Assembly (NCBI GenBank): GCA_020073375.1 | Contig: JAIQFG010000046.1 | Span: 1-39,431 of the forward strand | Direction of reading: 5' to 3' | Origin: Terriglobia bacterium | Lineage (GTDB): Bacteria > Acidobacteriota > Terriglobia > Acidiferrales > UBA7541 | DNA length: 39,431 nt | Part shown: in pieces, positions 27,958 to 36,251 of the stretch | Position numbering within the stretch: position 1 is the first letter of the stretch | How the letters are laid out: every line of letters begins with the position of its first letter | Program-made: the position numbers and the translations under genes | Notes under the pieces: model-generated | Database searches by the model: none | What the model saw: the letters and a program-made list of their open reading frames with translations, nothing else | What the model was told of the DNA's origin: nothing

Positions 27958-28321
27958 GCCAAAACATTGCTTTGCGGGACCGCGACCTGAAAAGTCCTAG
28001 GACCGTGTAATTTATGCGCCCTGCGGAAAGATTTCACCCGCTCGAACGGCTCCATTTCCATCGGAAATCGCCCTACTCCCTAAGGTAAGAAGCAGTTAAC
28101 CCCGCACGGACCTTGGCACACGTCTTGCTCCCACTATGGCGTCCCCGTCATAACTCTCCCGCCGCCTTGCGTTCCCAAGGCGCGCTGTGAGAATTGTCAT
28201 CAAAATCAGCGTTCATCAACCGGCCCGGAATATCGAGCAGTCACACGCTCGAATCCGCGCGAAGCATGGGTTTTTTGCGCGCGCCCGCGCTTCGGAGCGC
28301 GAACCAGGGGGACACTCTACG
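27958..28321. other. Leader and promoter region of the HD-GYP gene
   Basis: A 364-base gap. It contains a sigma-54 promoter (28114-28129), then a 7-bp stem CGCCTTG/CAAGGCG (28163-28182) in the transcribed leader. A small palindrome GTCCTAGGAC lies just after the preceding gene. I looked for a c-di-GMP riboswitch and found none. Confidence 0.6.
28114..28129 (+). promoter_or_regulatory. Sigma-54 promoter
   Basis: TGGCAC (28114-28119), five bases, then TTGC (28125-28128) followed by T, in the context CTTGGCACACGTCTTGCT. The GG and GC dinucleotides are exactly 12 bases apart, as RpoN requires. Transcription would start near 28140, about 180 bases before the HD-GYP start codon. It needs an AAA+ enhancer-binding activator, none of which is encoded in this window. 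Confidence 0.75.
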
Positions 28322-29332
28322 ATGGCGGCTACAATTCTGTTTGTAAGCGCCGACCCGTTTTACCGCGGCGCATGGGAAGCGCTGCTATCGGGCCAAGGCT
28401 ACAAATTGTTTACCGCTGCCACGATCGAAGCCGCCCTGCTCGCCTGCCCCGTTTTTCTTCCGGACCTGGTGGTGCTGCACATGGTTTCCGCAGTCTCCGG
28501 GTTTGAGGCCTGCCGCCTACTGAAGGCCGATTCGCGCAACCGCCTCATGCCGGTTGTCTTGATGATGGAAGCGTCCGGCGCAGCGGATTTTTCCAGGGCC
28601 CGCGAAGCAGGAGCCAGCGAAATCTGGGCGCGCTTTCGCACGCGGGAGGAATTACTGCTGCGTGTTCGGTCCACTCTCGAATTGCAATCCGGTCTGGACC
28701 GGCAGGCCGCGGAGGTGATCGCTTCGGTCGCGCGAGACGTCGAAGCGCGCGATCCCTATGCCCGCGGCCGCTCCGAACGGCTTTCCAATAACGCCGCCCG
28801 ATTCGGAAAAAGCCTCGGCTTGCGCAAGGATGTATTGGAAACGTTGCGCATGGCGACCCTGCTGCATGACATCGGAAACATCGCCATACCGGACGCAATC
28901 CTGTTCAAATCCGGCCCGCTCAGCCGCCAGGAAATTCGGGTGGTGGAGCGGCATCCGGCCGATGGCGAACGTATTTGCGCGCCCTTGCGGGCATTTCGCG
29001 ATGTGCTGCCAGTCATACGCCACCATCACGAGCGCATGGACGGCAGCGGATACCCCGACGGGCTCAAGGGCGGACAGATTCCGCCGATCGCCAGAATTTT
29101 TCAGGTGGTGGATATTTGCGACGCGCTGACGAGCGATCGCCCGCAGCGCAGGGGCGTATCTCTGCCCTCCGCGATGACGATCCTATATGAAGAAGTGGAA
29201 ATGGGCTGGCTGGACGCCGATCTGGTAACGCAGTTTGCCTTGCTCATGGTCGGCGCCGATCACGCCATGGCGCTGGCCAGGAGTTGCCGGCAGTTGGCGG
29301 TCGCGCCCCGCAAATGGGGCCGTGGATTGTAG
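28322..29332 (+). CDS. HD-GYP cyclic-di-nucleotide phosphodiesterase with pseudo-receiver domain
   Basis: A 336-residue protein. Residues 1-120 fold like a response-regulator receiver, but His53 (PDLVVLHM) takes the place of the phosphate-accepting Asp and the usual Lys-Pro-Phe near the end is Ala-Arg-Phe, so phosphorylation is unlikely. Residues ~130-330 form a complete HD-GYP domain: HDIGNIAIPD (182-191), ERHPADGERI (209-218), RHHHERMDGSGYPDGLKGG (233-251), then VVDICDALTSDRPQR. Such domains degrade c-di-GMP or cGAMP. ATG 28322 has an AGGGGGAC site upstream; an in-frame stretch back to 28187 is not conserved. It is controlled by a sigma-54 promoter, linking it to motility, biofilm or starvation responses. 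Confidence 0.9.
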   Translation: MAATILFVSADPFYRGAWEALLSGQGYKLFTAATIEAALLACPVFLPDLVVLHMVSAVSGFEACRLLKADSRNRLMPVVLMMEASGAADFSRAREAGASEIWARFRTREELLLRVRSTLELQSGLDRQAAEVIASVARDVEARDPYARGRSERLSNNAARFGKSLGLRKDVLETLRMATLLHDIGNIAIPDAILFKSGPLSRQEIRVVERHPADGERICAPLRAFRDVLPVIRHHHERMDGSGYPDGLKGGQIPPIARIFQVVDICDALTSDRPQRRGVSLPSAMTILYEEVEMGWLDADLVTQFALLMVGADHAMALARSCRQLAVAPRKWGRGL

Positions 29333-29356
29333 CCGCTCGCGATGGAAACCCTGCGT

Positions 29357-29941
29357 CTACCGGAAAGTCAACACCACGCCCGTTCCAAACGCGTAATTGC
29401 TCTGCACCCAGGCCGGAGTCTTGAAATGTGTCCCAAGATAGTCTGCCTGAACGCGCCAGGAAATGGGGCCGACCAAATTGACATCGACGCCACCGCCGCC
29501 GACAAAACCAAAAGCGTTCCGGTTTGCCGCTGTCAGCTGAACCCGGTCCAAACCAAACAGCAGATGAACCCAAGGCGTGTAGCGCGACGGGCTTTCCAGA
29601 GCCACATGCGGTCCGCCGCCTACGAACAGGGATTTTGCGTTGACCTGCGATGAAGCTCCCGCTGGGTGGCCGTCGAAGCCTGCCATCACGGCCCCTTCAA
29701 TCGACCCGGTGAGTCGCGCGCCGGCGCCGGTCAATGGGTCGATGATGTGATAAGTAAAGCTGGCATCTTCGCCCAGGTTGTGAAATTGAGTCCCGCCAAT
29801 GTTGTAGTGCGTATATTGAAAGCCGATCCCTAATTCCAATGGCTTGTGATCTGGAGCCCAGATTTGGGCGTGGGCGACTGGTGCCGACAACAGCAACGAA
29901 AGAAACAAGATCCCGCAACAGAAAGTCAAAAGCCTATGCAT
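29357..29941 (-). CDS. Secreted beta-barrel outer-membrane protein, uncharacterised
   Basis: A 194-residue protein with a Sec signal peptide (residues 1-25, cleaved after AHA). The mature part alternates polar and hydrophobic residues with many Gly and aromatic positions (LELGIGFQYTHYNIGG, SLFVGGGPHVALES, FGFVGGGGVDVNLVG, ISWRVQADYLGTHF) and ends GTGVVLTFR, with a Phe next to last, like small eight-stranded OmpA/OmpX-type barrels. No enzymatic motif. ATG 29941 is chosen because GGGGAGA lies eight bases upstream on the minus strand. Its C-terminus is 24 bases from the convergent HD-GYP gene. Confidence 0.8.
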   Translation of the reverse strand: MHRLLTFCCGILFLSLLLSAPVAHAQIWAPDHKPLELGIGFQYTHYNIGGTQFHNLGEDASFTYHIIDPLTGAGARLTGSIEGAVMAGFDGHPAGASSQVNAKSLFVGGGPHVALESPSRYTPWVHLLFGLDRVQLTAANRNAFGFVGGGGVDVNLVGPISWRVQADYLGTHFKTPAWVQSNYAFGTGVVLTFR

Positions 29942-30496
29942 CGGATGCGTCTCCCCGGACCGCAATTTGCACTGCATTGTGTACTTTACCCCGGTTGGGT
30001 GCGATGCTGCACGCATATTTCCTGCTACTTGCGCACGCGCCCTGCCCCTGACCGGACCACGTCCAACAAGCAATCATAGGTAAAGGCTGTGGTTAGCGGC
30101 CCAAGAATCGCTTGGCGCGTTCCAAATTGGGAGGCTGAGCCGGTCCCAGGCGATTCTGCATATTGCATTGGGGACGGGTCCCAAGTGCGAGGTGGCGGTT
30201 GCCCCCAATCCAGTCCTTTTTCTTTTGTGTTCCAGTTATTACCAAGAACAGAAATCTGCAGCTGAATTGCTTCCCTGACGATTCGACAACGGCGCACGCA
30301 AGCCGAATTTGGAAGATCCCCAATGTGACCTACGGCACTCGACTCTGTGTCCTTCAGCACAGCACAATTCGGTTTAATTGCGCAACATTATGCGTGTTTT
30401 CTACAACCATGCTCATGATTGCCCAAACCCCAACGCTGCTCATCGCGGCCCACGTCCGGAAATGATTTCAATTCTCTTCACCACGGAGGTTGTCAC
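29942..30496. other. Divergent intergenic region with a highly structured segment
   Basis: A 555-base gap between the barrel gene and the MmgE/PrpD gene, with no convincing ORF. A segment at 30104-30228 has several nested inverted repeats followed by a T-rich run. The rest shows no recognised element apart from GGAGG at 30485 for the downstream gene. Confidence 0.55.
30104..30228 (+). ncRNA. Candidate structured RNA
   Basis: AGAATCGCTTGG (30104-30115) pairs with CCAGGCGATTCT (30146-30157) with one mismatch or wobble. CCAAATTGG and GGCTGAGCC form small palindromes in the loop. Next come GGGACGGGTCCC (30171-30182) within a wider ATTGGGG...CCCCAAT pairing, then TTTTTCTTTT. The shape suits a small RNA with a terminator, but the T-run is eight bases from the last stem and no promoter is clear. 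Confidence 0.25.
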
Positions 30497-32071
30497 ATGG
30501 CACGGTACAACGCACTCAGCAAACCGGAAGATGCGGGAAGCGGGGATGCCAATCGGCTGACGCGCCGAAGTCTGCTGCAGCGCGCGGGCTGGCTGCTTGG
30601 CGCTACAACTTTCCCCTCGGTGCGGGGTGTAGCCGCCCGGCCGCTCTTTGGAATCCCATCGGCGGCTGAGGCACAGACGCGCGCTGACTACCCGATCAGC
30701 GACGTGATGACACGGCTCAGCGCCTACATGAGCCAGGCGCGCGACCATGCCCTGCCCGACGAGGTTGTCGAGCGCGCGAAACTTCACATCCTCGATACCT
30801 TCGGTGCCATGGTATCGGGCTCGGAATTGCCTGCGGGGCGGGCGGCGATTCGGTTCGCGCGCGCCTATGGCGGCAAAGAGGTAGCGACGATTGTCGCCGA
30901 TACGATCCTTTGCGGCCCGATTGAGGCGGCCATGGTGAATGCCGTGATGACGCACGCCGATGAGAGCGACGATCACATGGTTGGGATCAGCTACCATCCC
31001 GGAAACAGCGCCGTGCCGGCCGCGTTGGCCGTCGGTGAGCAATTCAAAACCAGCGGCGCTCATTTCCTGCGAGCCGTGGTCCTCGGCTACGACATCGGCG
31101 CTCGCGTCCTTCGCACCGTGCAGCCTGGGTTGGAGATTCACAAGTCGTCCTTCAGTCTCGGCGGCCTGTTCGGCGCGACGGCGGCCGCTGCCTGCTCGGC
31201 CAGCCTGGAGGAACCGCAGATGCGCTGGGCGCTGTCCTACGCCGCGCAGCAGTGTTCCGGCCTCTCCGGCACTTATCCTCGCGATCTGGACCACATCGAA
31301 AAGGGCTTCGACTTTGCCGGCATGCCGGCCCGAAGCGGTGTCACCGCGGTGGAGCTGGTTTATAACGGCTGGAACGGTGTGAACGACATCATGTCCGGGC
31401 CTGACAATTTCCTGGTAGCCAATTATGCGGCGGCCGACCCCAGGATGCTCGTCGAGCAACTCGGCGAGCACTATTACATGATGGACGCGGACATCAAGCG
31501 CTGGACCTCGGGGGGACCCAGCCAGGGGCCGCTGTATGCCATGGAGGCGATGCTGAAGAGACAGCCCATCGATCCGAATAGTATCCGGGAAGTGATCCTT
31601 CGCGCGGTCCGCGGCCATGACAACAACACGGACAATGGCGGCTGGCCCGACCTCAACATCCAATACTTGCTGGCACTGATGCTGATCGACAAGAAGGCCA
31701 CGTTCCGCTCGATTCATGACAAGGCGCGCATGCAGGATCCGGCGATTCTGGCTCTGCGCCAGAAAGTGCGCCTCGAGCCGGGCTTCCCTGGCAGGAAAGA
31801 CCCGCTCATTCAGATCACGCTGATGGACGGCACGCGTCTGGTGCAGGACGACGTACCCACGTACGTTCAGAATCCGTTGACGCGTGAGCAGGTCATCGCC
31901 AAAGCGCGCGACCTCATGGAGCCGGTGATCGGAGGCGCATCCACTTCGCGTCTGATCGATCGTCTGCTTGATCTTGAGAAGGTCAAAGACATCCACGAAC
32001 TGCGTCCGCTGTTGCAATGGACCAACCCCGCCGGACCTGCGAGGCTTTCCGAGTATCCGTACGCAAAGTGA
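30497..32071 (+). CDS. MmgE/PrpD-family protein with Tat signal
   Basis: A 524-residue protein of the MmgE/PrpD family, whose known members include 2-methylcitrate dehydratase and cis-aconitate decarboxylase. Conserved parts include AKLHILDTFGAMVSG, VMTHADESDDHM, HPGNSAVPAALAVGE, LRAVVLGYDIGARV, KSSFSLGGLFGATAAAA and a C-terminal QIT...G region. The first ~45 residues carry RLTRRSLLQRAGWLLGATTF, a twin-arginine motif (Arg23-Arg24) and a hydrophobic stretch, so export of the folded protein is likely; family members are usually cytoplasmic. ATG 30497 has GGAGG at a suitable distance; the frame is open back to 30419 without support. The substrate cannot be told. Confidence 0.88.
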   Translation: MARYNALSKPEDAGSGDANRLTRRSLLQRAGWLLGATTFPSVRGVAARPLFGIPSAAEAQTRADYPISDVMTRLSAYMSQARDHALPDEVVERAKLHILDTFGAMVSGSELPAGRAAIRFARAYGGKEVATIVADTILCGPIEAAMVNAVMTHADESDDHMVGISYHPGNSAVPAALAVGEQFKTSGAHFLRAVVLGYDIGARVLRTVQPGLEIHKSSFSLGGLFGATAAAACSASLEEPQMRWALSYAAQQCSGLSGTYPRDLDHIEKGFDFAGMPARSGVTAVELVYNGWNGVNDIMSGPDNFLVANYAAADPRMLVEQLGEHYYMMDADIKRWTSGGPSQGPLYAMEAMLKRQPIDPNSIREVILRAVRGHDNNTDNGGWPDLNIQYLLALMLIDKKATFRSIHDKARMQDPAILALRQKVRLEPGFPGRKDPLIQITLMDGTRLVQDDVPTYVQNPLTREQVIAKARDLMEPVIGGASTSRLIDRLLDLEKVKDIHELRPLLQWTNPAGPARLSEYPYAK

Positions 32072-32112
32072 CAAGCTCGGTGGAACTGCCTTATTTGCCG
32101 TGATTTGCAGGA

Positions 32113-32130
32113 CCGGGTACCGGGACCCGG
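32113..32130. terminator. Hairpin after the MmgE/PrpD gene
   Basis: CCGGGT (32113-32118) and ACCCGG (32125-32130) form a six-base GC stem with a six-base loop, 41 bases past the stop. No T-run follows, so terminator function is tentative. Confidence 0.3.
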
Positions 32131-32258
32131 GTAACGAAAAAATTGGCTCCAGCCGCCCATTGAGCCGGACCGCACAAGCTGCGAATATCCTCCTAGCCGA
32201 GTTGCAACAGTCGATTTGACCAGAGACACGGCTAAGTTTTTTCCCCAGGGAGGACATC

Positions 32259-32348
32259 ATGGAAATCATCATGTGCGTTATGTTGGCTTGGTTTGCAGGC
32301 GCGGTCGTTCTGAATATGTGGGATTTCTTCAGCGGAGCCGAGCTGTAA
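32259..32348 (+). CDS. Predicted 29-residue membrane peptide
   Basis: A short ORF, MEIIMCVMLAWFAGAV then VLNMWDFFSGAEL, with a strong ribosome-binding site GGGAGGA (32248-32254) five bases before ATG 32259. Residues 2-20 are a continuous hydrophobic helix; the tail is amphipathic and acidic. It lies 187 bases after the MmgE/PrpD gene, with a hairpin between. No homologue known to me; small membrane peptides of this kind often bind and tune larger membrane proteins, but no partner is evident. The only evidence for coding is the site, the composition and the clean stop. Confidence 0.45.
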   Translation: MEIIMCVMLAWFAGAVVLNMWDFFSGAEL

Positions 32349-32383
32349 AAATACAACCGGCAAGTTGGGCGGTCTCAATGGGT

Positions 32384-32774
32384 CTATGTAACGCTCGCCA
32401 ACAATTTATCCCCCGGAGCCTGAAAACCCAAAGTCTTTCGCGGACGTTGATTTAAACGCATAGCATGTTTGTCGAATCCGGTTTGACCACAGGCAATCAA
32501 GTCGATTCTTCCAATGAGGTATAGTCGCAGTGGCCGGCTCGTGTTTTCATTCGTGTCGCGCTGCCAGGGGGTCTGCGGACCGAGGATGTAGACATTCGCA
32601 TTCGTGGCCACCGTGAAGGTCCTGAGTTTGGCTATCTCCAGCCCACGGTCCCAGACCAACGAGCGCGGCAGGGATGCCAGAAGCTTGCGAACACCAGCGC
32701 GGTAAACCACCAATGAGTTCCAACGTACCGGCGGTGCGGCTGTTCTTGGAACCGCCCAGAAGCTCATTTTCCAA
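32384..32774 (-). pseudogene. IS30-family transposase remnant
   Basis: Reading the minus strand, an initial piece NELLGGSKNSRTAGTLE matches the start of the IS30 catalytic core. After a frame change near 32700, LPRSLVWDRGLEIAKLRTFTV, then PQTPWQRDTNENT and LNQRPRKTLGFQAPGDKL follow, the unmistakable end of an IS30 transposase, including the Asp of WDRG and the Glu of NENT. The N-terminal DNA-binding half is missing and no terminal inverted repeats are seen, so it is a dead relic. It marks this stretch as a site of past insertion. Confidence 0.85.
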
Positions 32775-32997
32775 ATATCGGGATGTTGTCGGATCGATTA
32801 TGATTTTTCCTTGACTGTGACCATATTCCGCTCAAGTTATTTCCCACCTTGCCGATCCTAGACAGTGTGAGAGGTCCGCTCCCGCGATGGGTAGTTTGCG
32901 TTGCGGATCAGCGCCCGACGAATCCCCCGCGAAAAATTCCGAAAACGGAAACAGATGAGACCGCTAGATACCACTTTGCTTTGGCATGTAAGCGCAT
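32775..32997. other. Gap between transposase relic and acyltransferase
   Basis: No gene or repeat recognised. The composition is less GC-rich than the core of the window. Together with 32072-32383 this stretch surrounds the IS relic and looks like remodelled DNA. Confidence 0.4.
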
Positions 32998-34224
32998 ATG
33001 CAAATTCTCGAAATTCCGGTTGGCACGGAACGGGTTTCGCCAACTACTGTCCTTGTTCCGGGGCCTCCTGAACCAAGCCGGATTCACGCGCTTCCCAATC
33101 GCCTTCACGAACTGGATGGCCTGAGGGGCGGTGCGGCGTTAACCGTTATTGGGTATCACTATCTGGCGGGCCCTGCCGTCTATAGTCATACCGCGGGTCG
33201 GATTCAGGAACTTCTTTATGTGTTCCCCTTGTCTGTGGATATGTTCTTCATTCTCTCCGGGTTCCTGGTTGGGGGAATCCTCCTAGGCACGAAGACCTCG
33301 CCGAATTACTTCAAAACGTTTTATATGAGGCGGCTGTACCGGGTCGCACCCATTTACTACCTTTGGATACTCGGATTTATTGGATTGGTGCTTTGCCTGC
33401 CCAAATCGGGGAATGATTTGGCTCCCAAGGGTTACAGTTCATGGGCCTTCCTGGGGAGCTGTCTTGTGTTTGTGCAAAATTTTCCGCGCTTCCCCTTGTT
33501 CCTGACGAAGGCCCAATGGTTCGGCACGACCTGGTCTCTCGCGCTCGAGGAACACTTCTATCTAGTCGTTCCGTTTTGTCTTTACCGACTGAGCCGGCGG
33601 AGCTTGATCGCCGGGTTGAGTGCCATCATTGTTTTGGCACCCCTCGCCCGGATGTTCGCCTGGCAAGTTCTCAATCTCAAGAATCCTTGGGGAATTACGT
33701 ACGTATGGACACCCTTCCGGGCCGACGCTTTAGCGATCGGTGTATTGCTGGCGATCCTGTGGGAAAGTCCCGAAATTAAAGTGTTCTTTCGGAAGCAAAT
33801 CATCTGGATATATTTTTGTTTTGGTGCGACGGCGACGGTGGCCATAGTCCTCGATTACATGAAGGTAAAACATGTGCGCTACGCGGATGCGCTTGCAGTC
33901 GCGTTTGGCCGATCGGCGCTTGAAGCAGCGGGTCTATCCGTGATTTTGATTGCTCTCGTATTCCAGGGTCACAAAAATGTTGCGATCATGCGTTGGAGCT
34001 GGGCTCGCGAATTCGGGAAGATCAGCTATTGCACATATCTGACCCATCGCGGAATTCTTTGGTTGGTGCTGCTATTCGGATTTCATACGAAAGCGGGCTT
34101 CGGCTTCCGATCCGATGTCCTCGCCGGGATCATCGCATTAATTTTGACCACTTGCCTGGCGGCTCTTTCCTGGAAATACCTGGAAGGCCCCCTGCAACGA
34201 CGGGCCCACCGCTTCACATACTAG
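32998..34224 (+). CDS. Membrane acyltransferase, OafA/acyltransferase-3 family
   Basis: A 408-residue polytopic membrane protein with the family opening RLHELDGLRGGAALTVIGYHYL (around residue 36-57), where Arg and His are conserved for acyl transfer. SVDMFFILSGFLVGGILL, FYMRRLYRVAPIYYLWI and FGTTWSLALEEHFYLVVPF are the usual following blocks; the last ~200 residues form further helices ending LSWKYLEGPLQRRAH. Members O-acetylate or succinylate polysaccharides, lipopolysaccharide or antibiotics. ATG 32998 is forced because a TAA lies nine bases upstream in frame; there is no ribosome-binding site. It is more AT-rich than its neighbours and sits beside an IS relic, so it may be acquired. Confidence 0.88.
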   Translation: MQILEIPVGTERVSPTTVLVPGPPEPSRIHALPNRLHELDGLRGGAALTVIGYHYLAGPAVYSHTAGRIQELLYVFPLSVDMFFILSGFLVGGILLGTKTSPNYFKTFYMRRLYRVAPIYYLWILGFIGLVLCLPKSGNDLAPKGYSSWAFLGSCLVFVQNFPRFPLFLTKAQWFGTTWSLALEEHFYLVVPFCLYRLSRRSLIAGLSAIIVLAPLARMFAWQVLNLKNPWGITYVWTPFRADALAIGVLLAILWESPEIKVFFRKQIIWIYFCFGATATVAIVLDYMKVKHVRYADALAVAFGRSALEAAGLSVILIALVFQGHKNVAIMRWSWAREFGKISYCTYLTHRGILWLVLLFGFHTKAGFGFRSDVLAGIIALILTTCLAALSWKYLEGPLQRRAHRFTY

Positions 34225-34313
34225 ATTCTTTCCCTCGCGGAATGCCGCAGCTGAATGGCGGACTGCGACCGAACCGAATGCAGCGCCGCCCGGCACGAAA
34301 TCTCGCCCTCCTG

Positions 34314-35582
34314 CTATTTCCACGCGGAATAGACCGGCTTGCCCACCATCAGCGCAGGATTCGCGCCGGGCCGCGGACGGAATTTCTCGGCGCGGCCGTT
34401 GTTGACCTCGGCGAGATAGAGATTCCCTTCCTGGTCCACGCTCATGCCGTGCACGTTCCATAACGCGCCGGGCCAATCGCCTCCGCTGCCCCATTCATAC
34501 AAAAGATGGCCATCCAGATCGAACTTTATGATCTTGGCGGTCATGCCGTCGGCGATCCAGATGTAGCCGTCGGCGCCTTTGTACAGAAATTGCGGCGTGG
34601 ACGGTTTTCCCGTGGTCCACTGGTCGAGAAATTTCCCGTTCTCATCAAAAATTTCGATGCGGTGGTCGGAACGGTCGGTGATGAAGACGCGATGCCGGGG
34701 AAGATCGAACACCACACCGTGCACGTCGTGAAACGTTCCCGGGCGGGTGTCGTCCGGCGGCATGGAGGGGGTGCCCCAGGCCATCAGGTATTTGCCGTCC
34801 TTGTCGAATTTCACCACGCGCGTGTTGCCGTAGCCGTCGGTCACGTACATGGTGCCGTCGGGCAGCCAGTTGATGAACGTGGGCCGGTTGAAATGCTTGT
34901 CGTCCTGGCCCGATTCGTAGGGCGTCCCCAGTGTTTTCACCAGTTCTTTTCCATCGTGCGTGAATTCATACACGGCGTGGCCCTGATCGTCCACCACCCA
35001 GATGTGCTTTTCCGGATCGTAGGGATTCATGGTGACCGAGTGCGGACGGCGCAGCATCTTGTCCCACTTGGTCCAGTCCTCGATCAGATTGCCGTTGGCG
35101 TCGGCCACCACGATGCAATGCTCCCAGCGGGCGTCCACGCCCAGCTTGCCGCTCCACACCGGATTTCCCGCAGCCGTCACCGGCCCCACCGAAGCGTTGC
35201 GCCAGGGCACCTGCGCCACTGGAAACGAAATGCTCGGACCGACCGAGGGATAAGCAACTTCCTCGGGCCGCTTCAGATTGGGGATTTCTCCGCGCTCCAG
35301 GATGAACACGCGATTGGGATTTTCCGCGTAGACGCTTTCCACCGCACCGTACGTCCATTTCTCGTGCCCCGGCAGCGCGGTAATCGGCTTCGGCCAGTTC
35401 GGATCGACGGTGTAGGGCCCGTCCACGTCCTGCCCCACGCGCTGGCCGGCCAGCGCGGCCGCTCCATATCCCGGCTTGGCCTGCGCGTTCACGGAAATCA
35501 TTTTGCTCGTGATGGCGGCGCCCGCCAAAAATCCTGCCGCGATCATGGCCGCCAGGGCGAACGTCAGTGTGCGTCTTGTCAT
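34314..35582 (-). CDS. Secreted NHL-repeat six-bladed beta-propeller protein
   Basis: A 422-residue protein. A signal peptide or anchor (residues 1-34, AALAAMIAAGFLAGAAI) precedes a beta-propeller built of NHL-type repeats: IWVVDDQGHAVYEFTHDGK, GTMYVTDGYGNTRVVKFDKDGK, RVFITDRSDHRIEIFDENGK, IWIADGMTAKIIKFDLDG and LYLAEVNNGRAEKF. The layout resembles the peptidyl-alpha-hydroxyglycine alpha-amidating lyase propeller, which some annotations name; the catalytic Arg and metal ligands cannot be confirmed here. The likely role is binding or lysis outside the cytoplasm. ATG 35582 has GGGGAGAG upstream. Convergent with the acyltransferase gene 90 bases away. Confidence 0.83.
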   Translation of the reverse strand: MTRRTLTFALAAMIAAGFLAGAAITSKMISVNAQAKPGYGAAALAGQRVGQDVDGPYTVDPNWPKPITALPGHEKWTYGAVESVYAENPNRVFILERGEIPNLKRPEEVAYPSVGPSISFPVAQVPWRNASVGPVTAAGNPVWSGKLGVDARWEHCIVVADANGNLIEDWTKWDKMLRRPHSVTMNPYDPEKHIWVVDDQGHAVYEFTHDGKELVKTLGTPYESGQDDKHFNRPTFINWLPDGTMYVTDGYGNTRVVKFDKDGKYLMAWGTPSMPPDDTRPGTFHDVHGVVFDLPRHRVFITDRSDHRIEIFDENGKFLDQWTTGKPSTPQFLYKGADGYIWIADGMTAKIIKFDLDGHLLYEWGSGGDWPGALWNVHGMSVDQEGNLYLAEVNNGRAEKFRPRPGANPALMVGKPVYSAWK

Positions 35583-35741
35583 GATATTTCTCTCCCCGAG
35601 AAAATATTCGTGAATTTCGCGCTGCTGAATTTCTGGTGGGTACTATACACCCGCCTGTACGTGTTATTCCTGCCGGCTGCAAATGGATACTCGCGGCAAT
35701 TCGGTCTCTCTTCTTGGCGGGGACATGCTCGTGATTTGAAA

Positions 35742-36251
35742 TTACCAGCCAAAAATCCAGAAAATGGCCTTAGCAACGATACCAGCCGCCACAAATGCGA
35801 TGAAAACGATGAATATTCCGCGATCGATTTGCCAGGCGGCATCCATCAGTCCGGCCGGACGCCCTTTTTTGCTTTTCGTAACATTGACGGGCAAAGTTGT
35901 GACCTCGCGATGATGCCCAGCGCCCGCTCGTTCATGCGTGGCGCAAGTTGCGGGCTCATGCCGCGCACGGCGCAATTCGCCCAGATAAATTCTGCGGCGC
36001 AGCCAGTTCCAGCCGAATATATAGGGGAACAGTGCTGCAGCCAGAATCAAGACGAAGTGGTTGTTGGTCCATCGATGCTTTCCGCTGTACCAAATCAAGA
36101 ATCCCGCACCGAAAACAAAACCGAAAGTATGGAGTAACGATGCTGCTATCGAAAGAACCGGCCATGAGCCCGTCTTCTCCCAAAACTTCTTCCATTTTTC
36201 AGTTGTGGCAGCCCAATCTCTCAGAGTCGTTGCAATCGTATAAAGGCTCAT
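35742..36251 (-). CDS. Uncharacterised membrane protein
   Basis: A 169-residue protein with three hydrophobic helices, about residues 33-54 (SIAASLLHTFGFVFGAGFLI), 67-83 (VLILAAALFPYIFGWNW) and 146-167 (IFIVFIAFVAAGIVAKAIFW), and a charged central loop rich in Arg, His and Glu (residues 85-130). I do not recognise a family. ATG 36251 has only a weak ribosome-binding site. It is divergent from the large membrane protein at 36409, with a palindrome in between. Confidence 0.6.
   Translation of the reverse strand: MSLYTIATTLRDWAATTEKWKKFWEKTGSWPVLSIAASLLHTFGFVFGAGFLIWYSGKHRWTNNHFVLILAAALFPYIFGWNWLRRRIYLGELRRARHEPATCATHERAGAGHHREVTTLPVNVTKSKKGRPAGLMDAAWQIDRGIFIVFIAFVAAGIVAKAIFWIFGW

Noticed and set aside
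27958..28321. Possible c-di-GMP riboswitch in the HD-GYP leader
   Set aside because: The conserved core motifs of class I and II were not found; only a simple 7-bp stem is present.
30104..30160. Short words resembling primate Alu sequence (AGAATCGCTTGG, TTGGGAGGCTGAG)
   Set aside because: The matches are short, interrupted and embedded in DNA between ordinary bacterial genes; chance is the simpler explanation.
30440..32356. 638-codon open frame antisense to the MmgE/PrpD gene
   Set aside because: Low-complexity His/Arg/Asp-rich translation with no domain; the plus-strand protein is clearly real.
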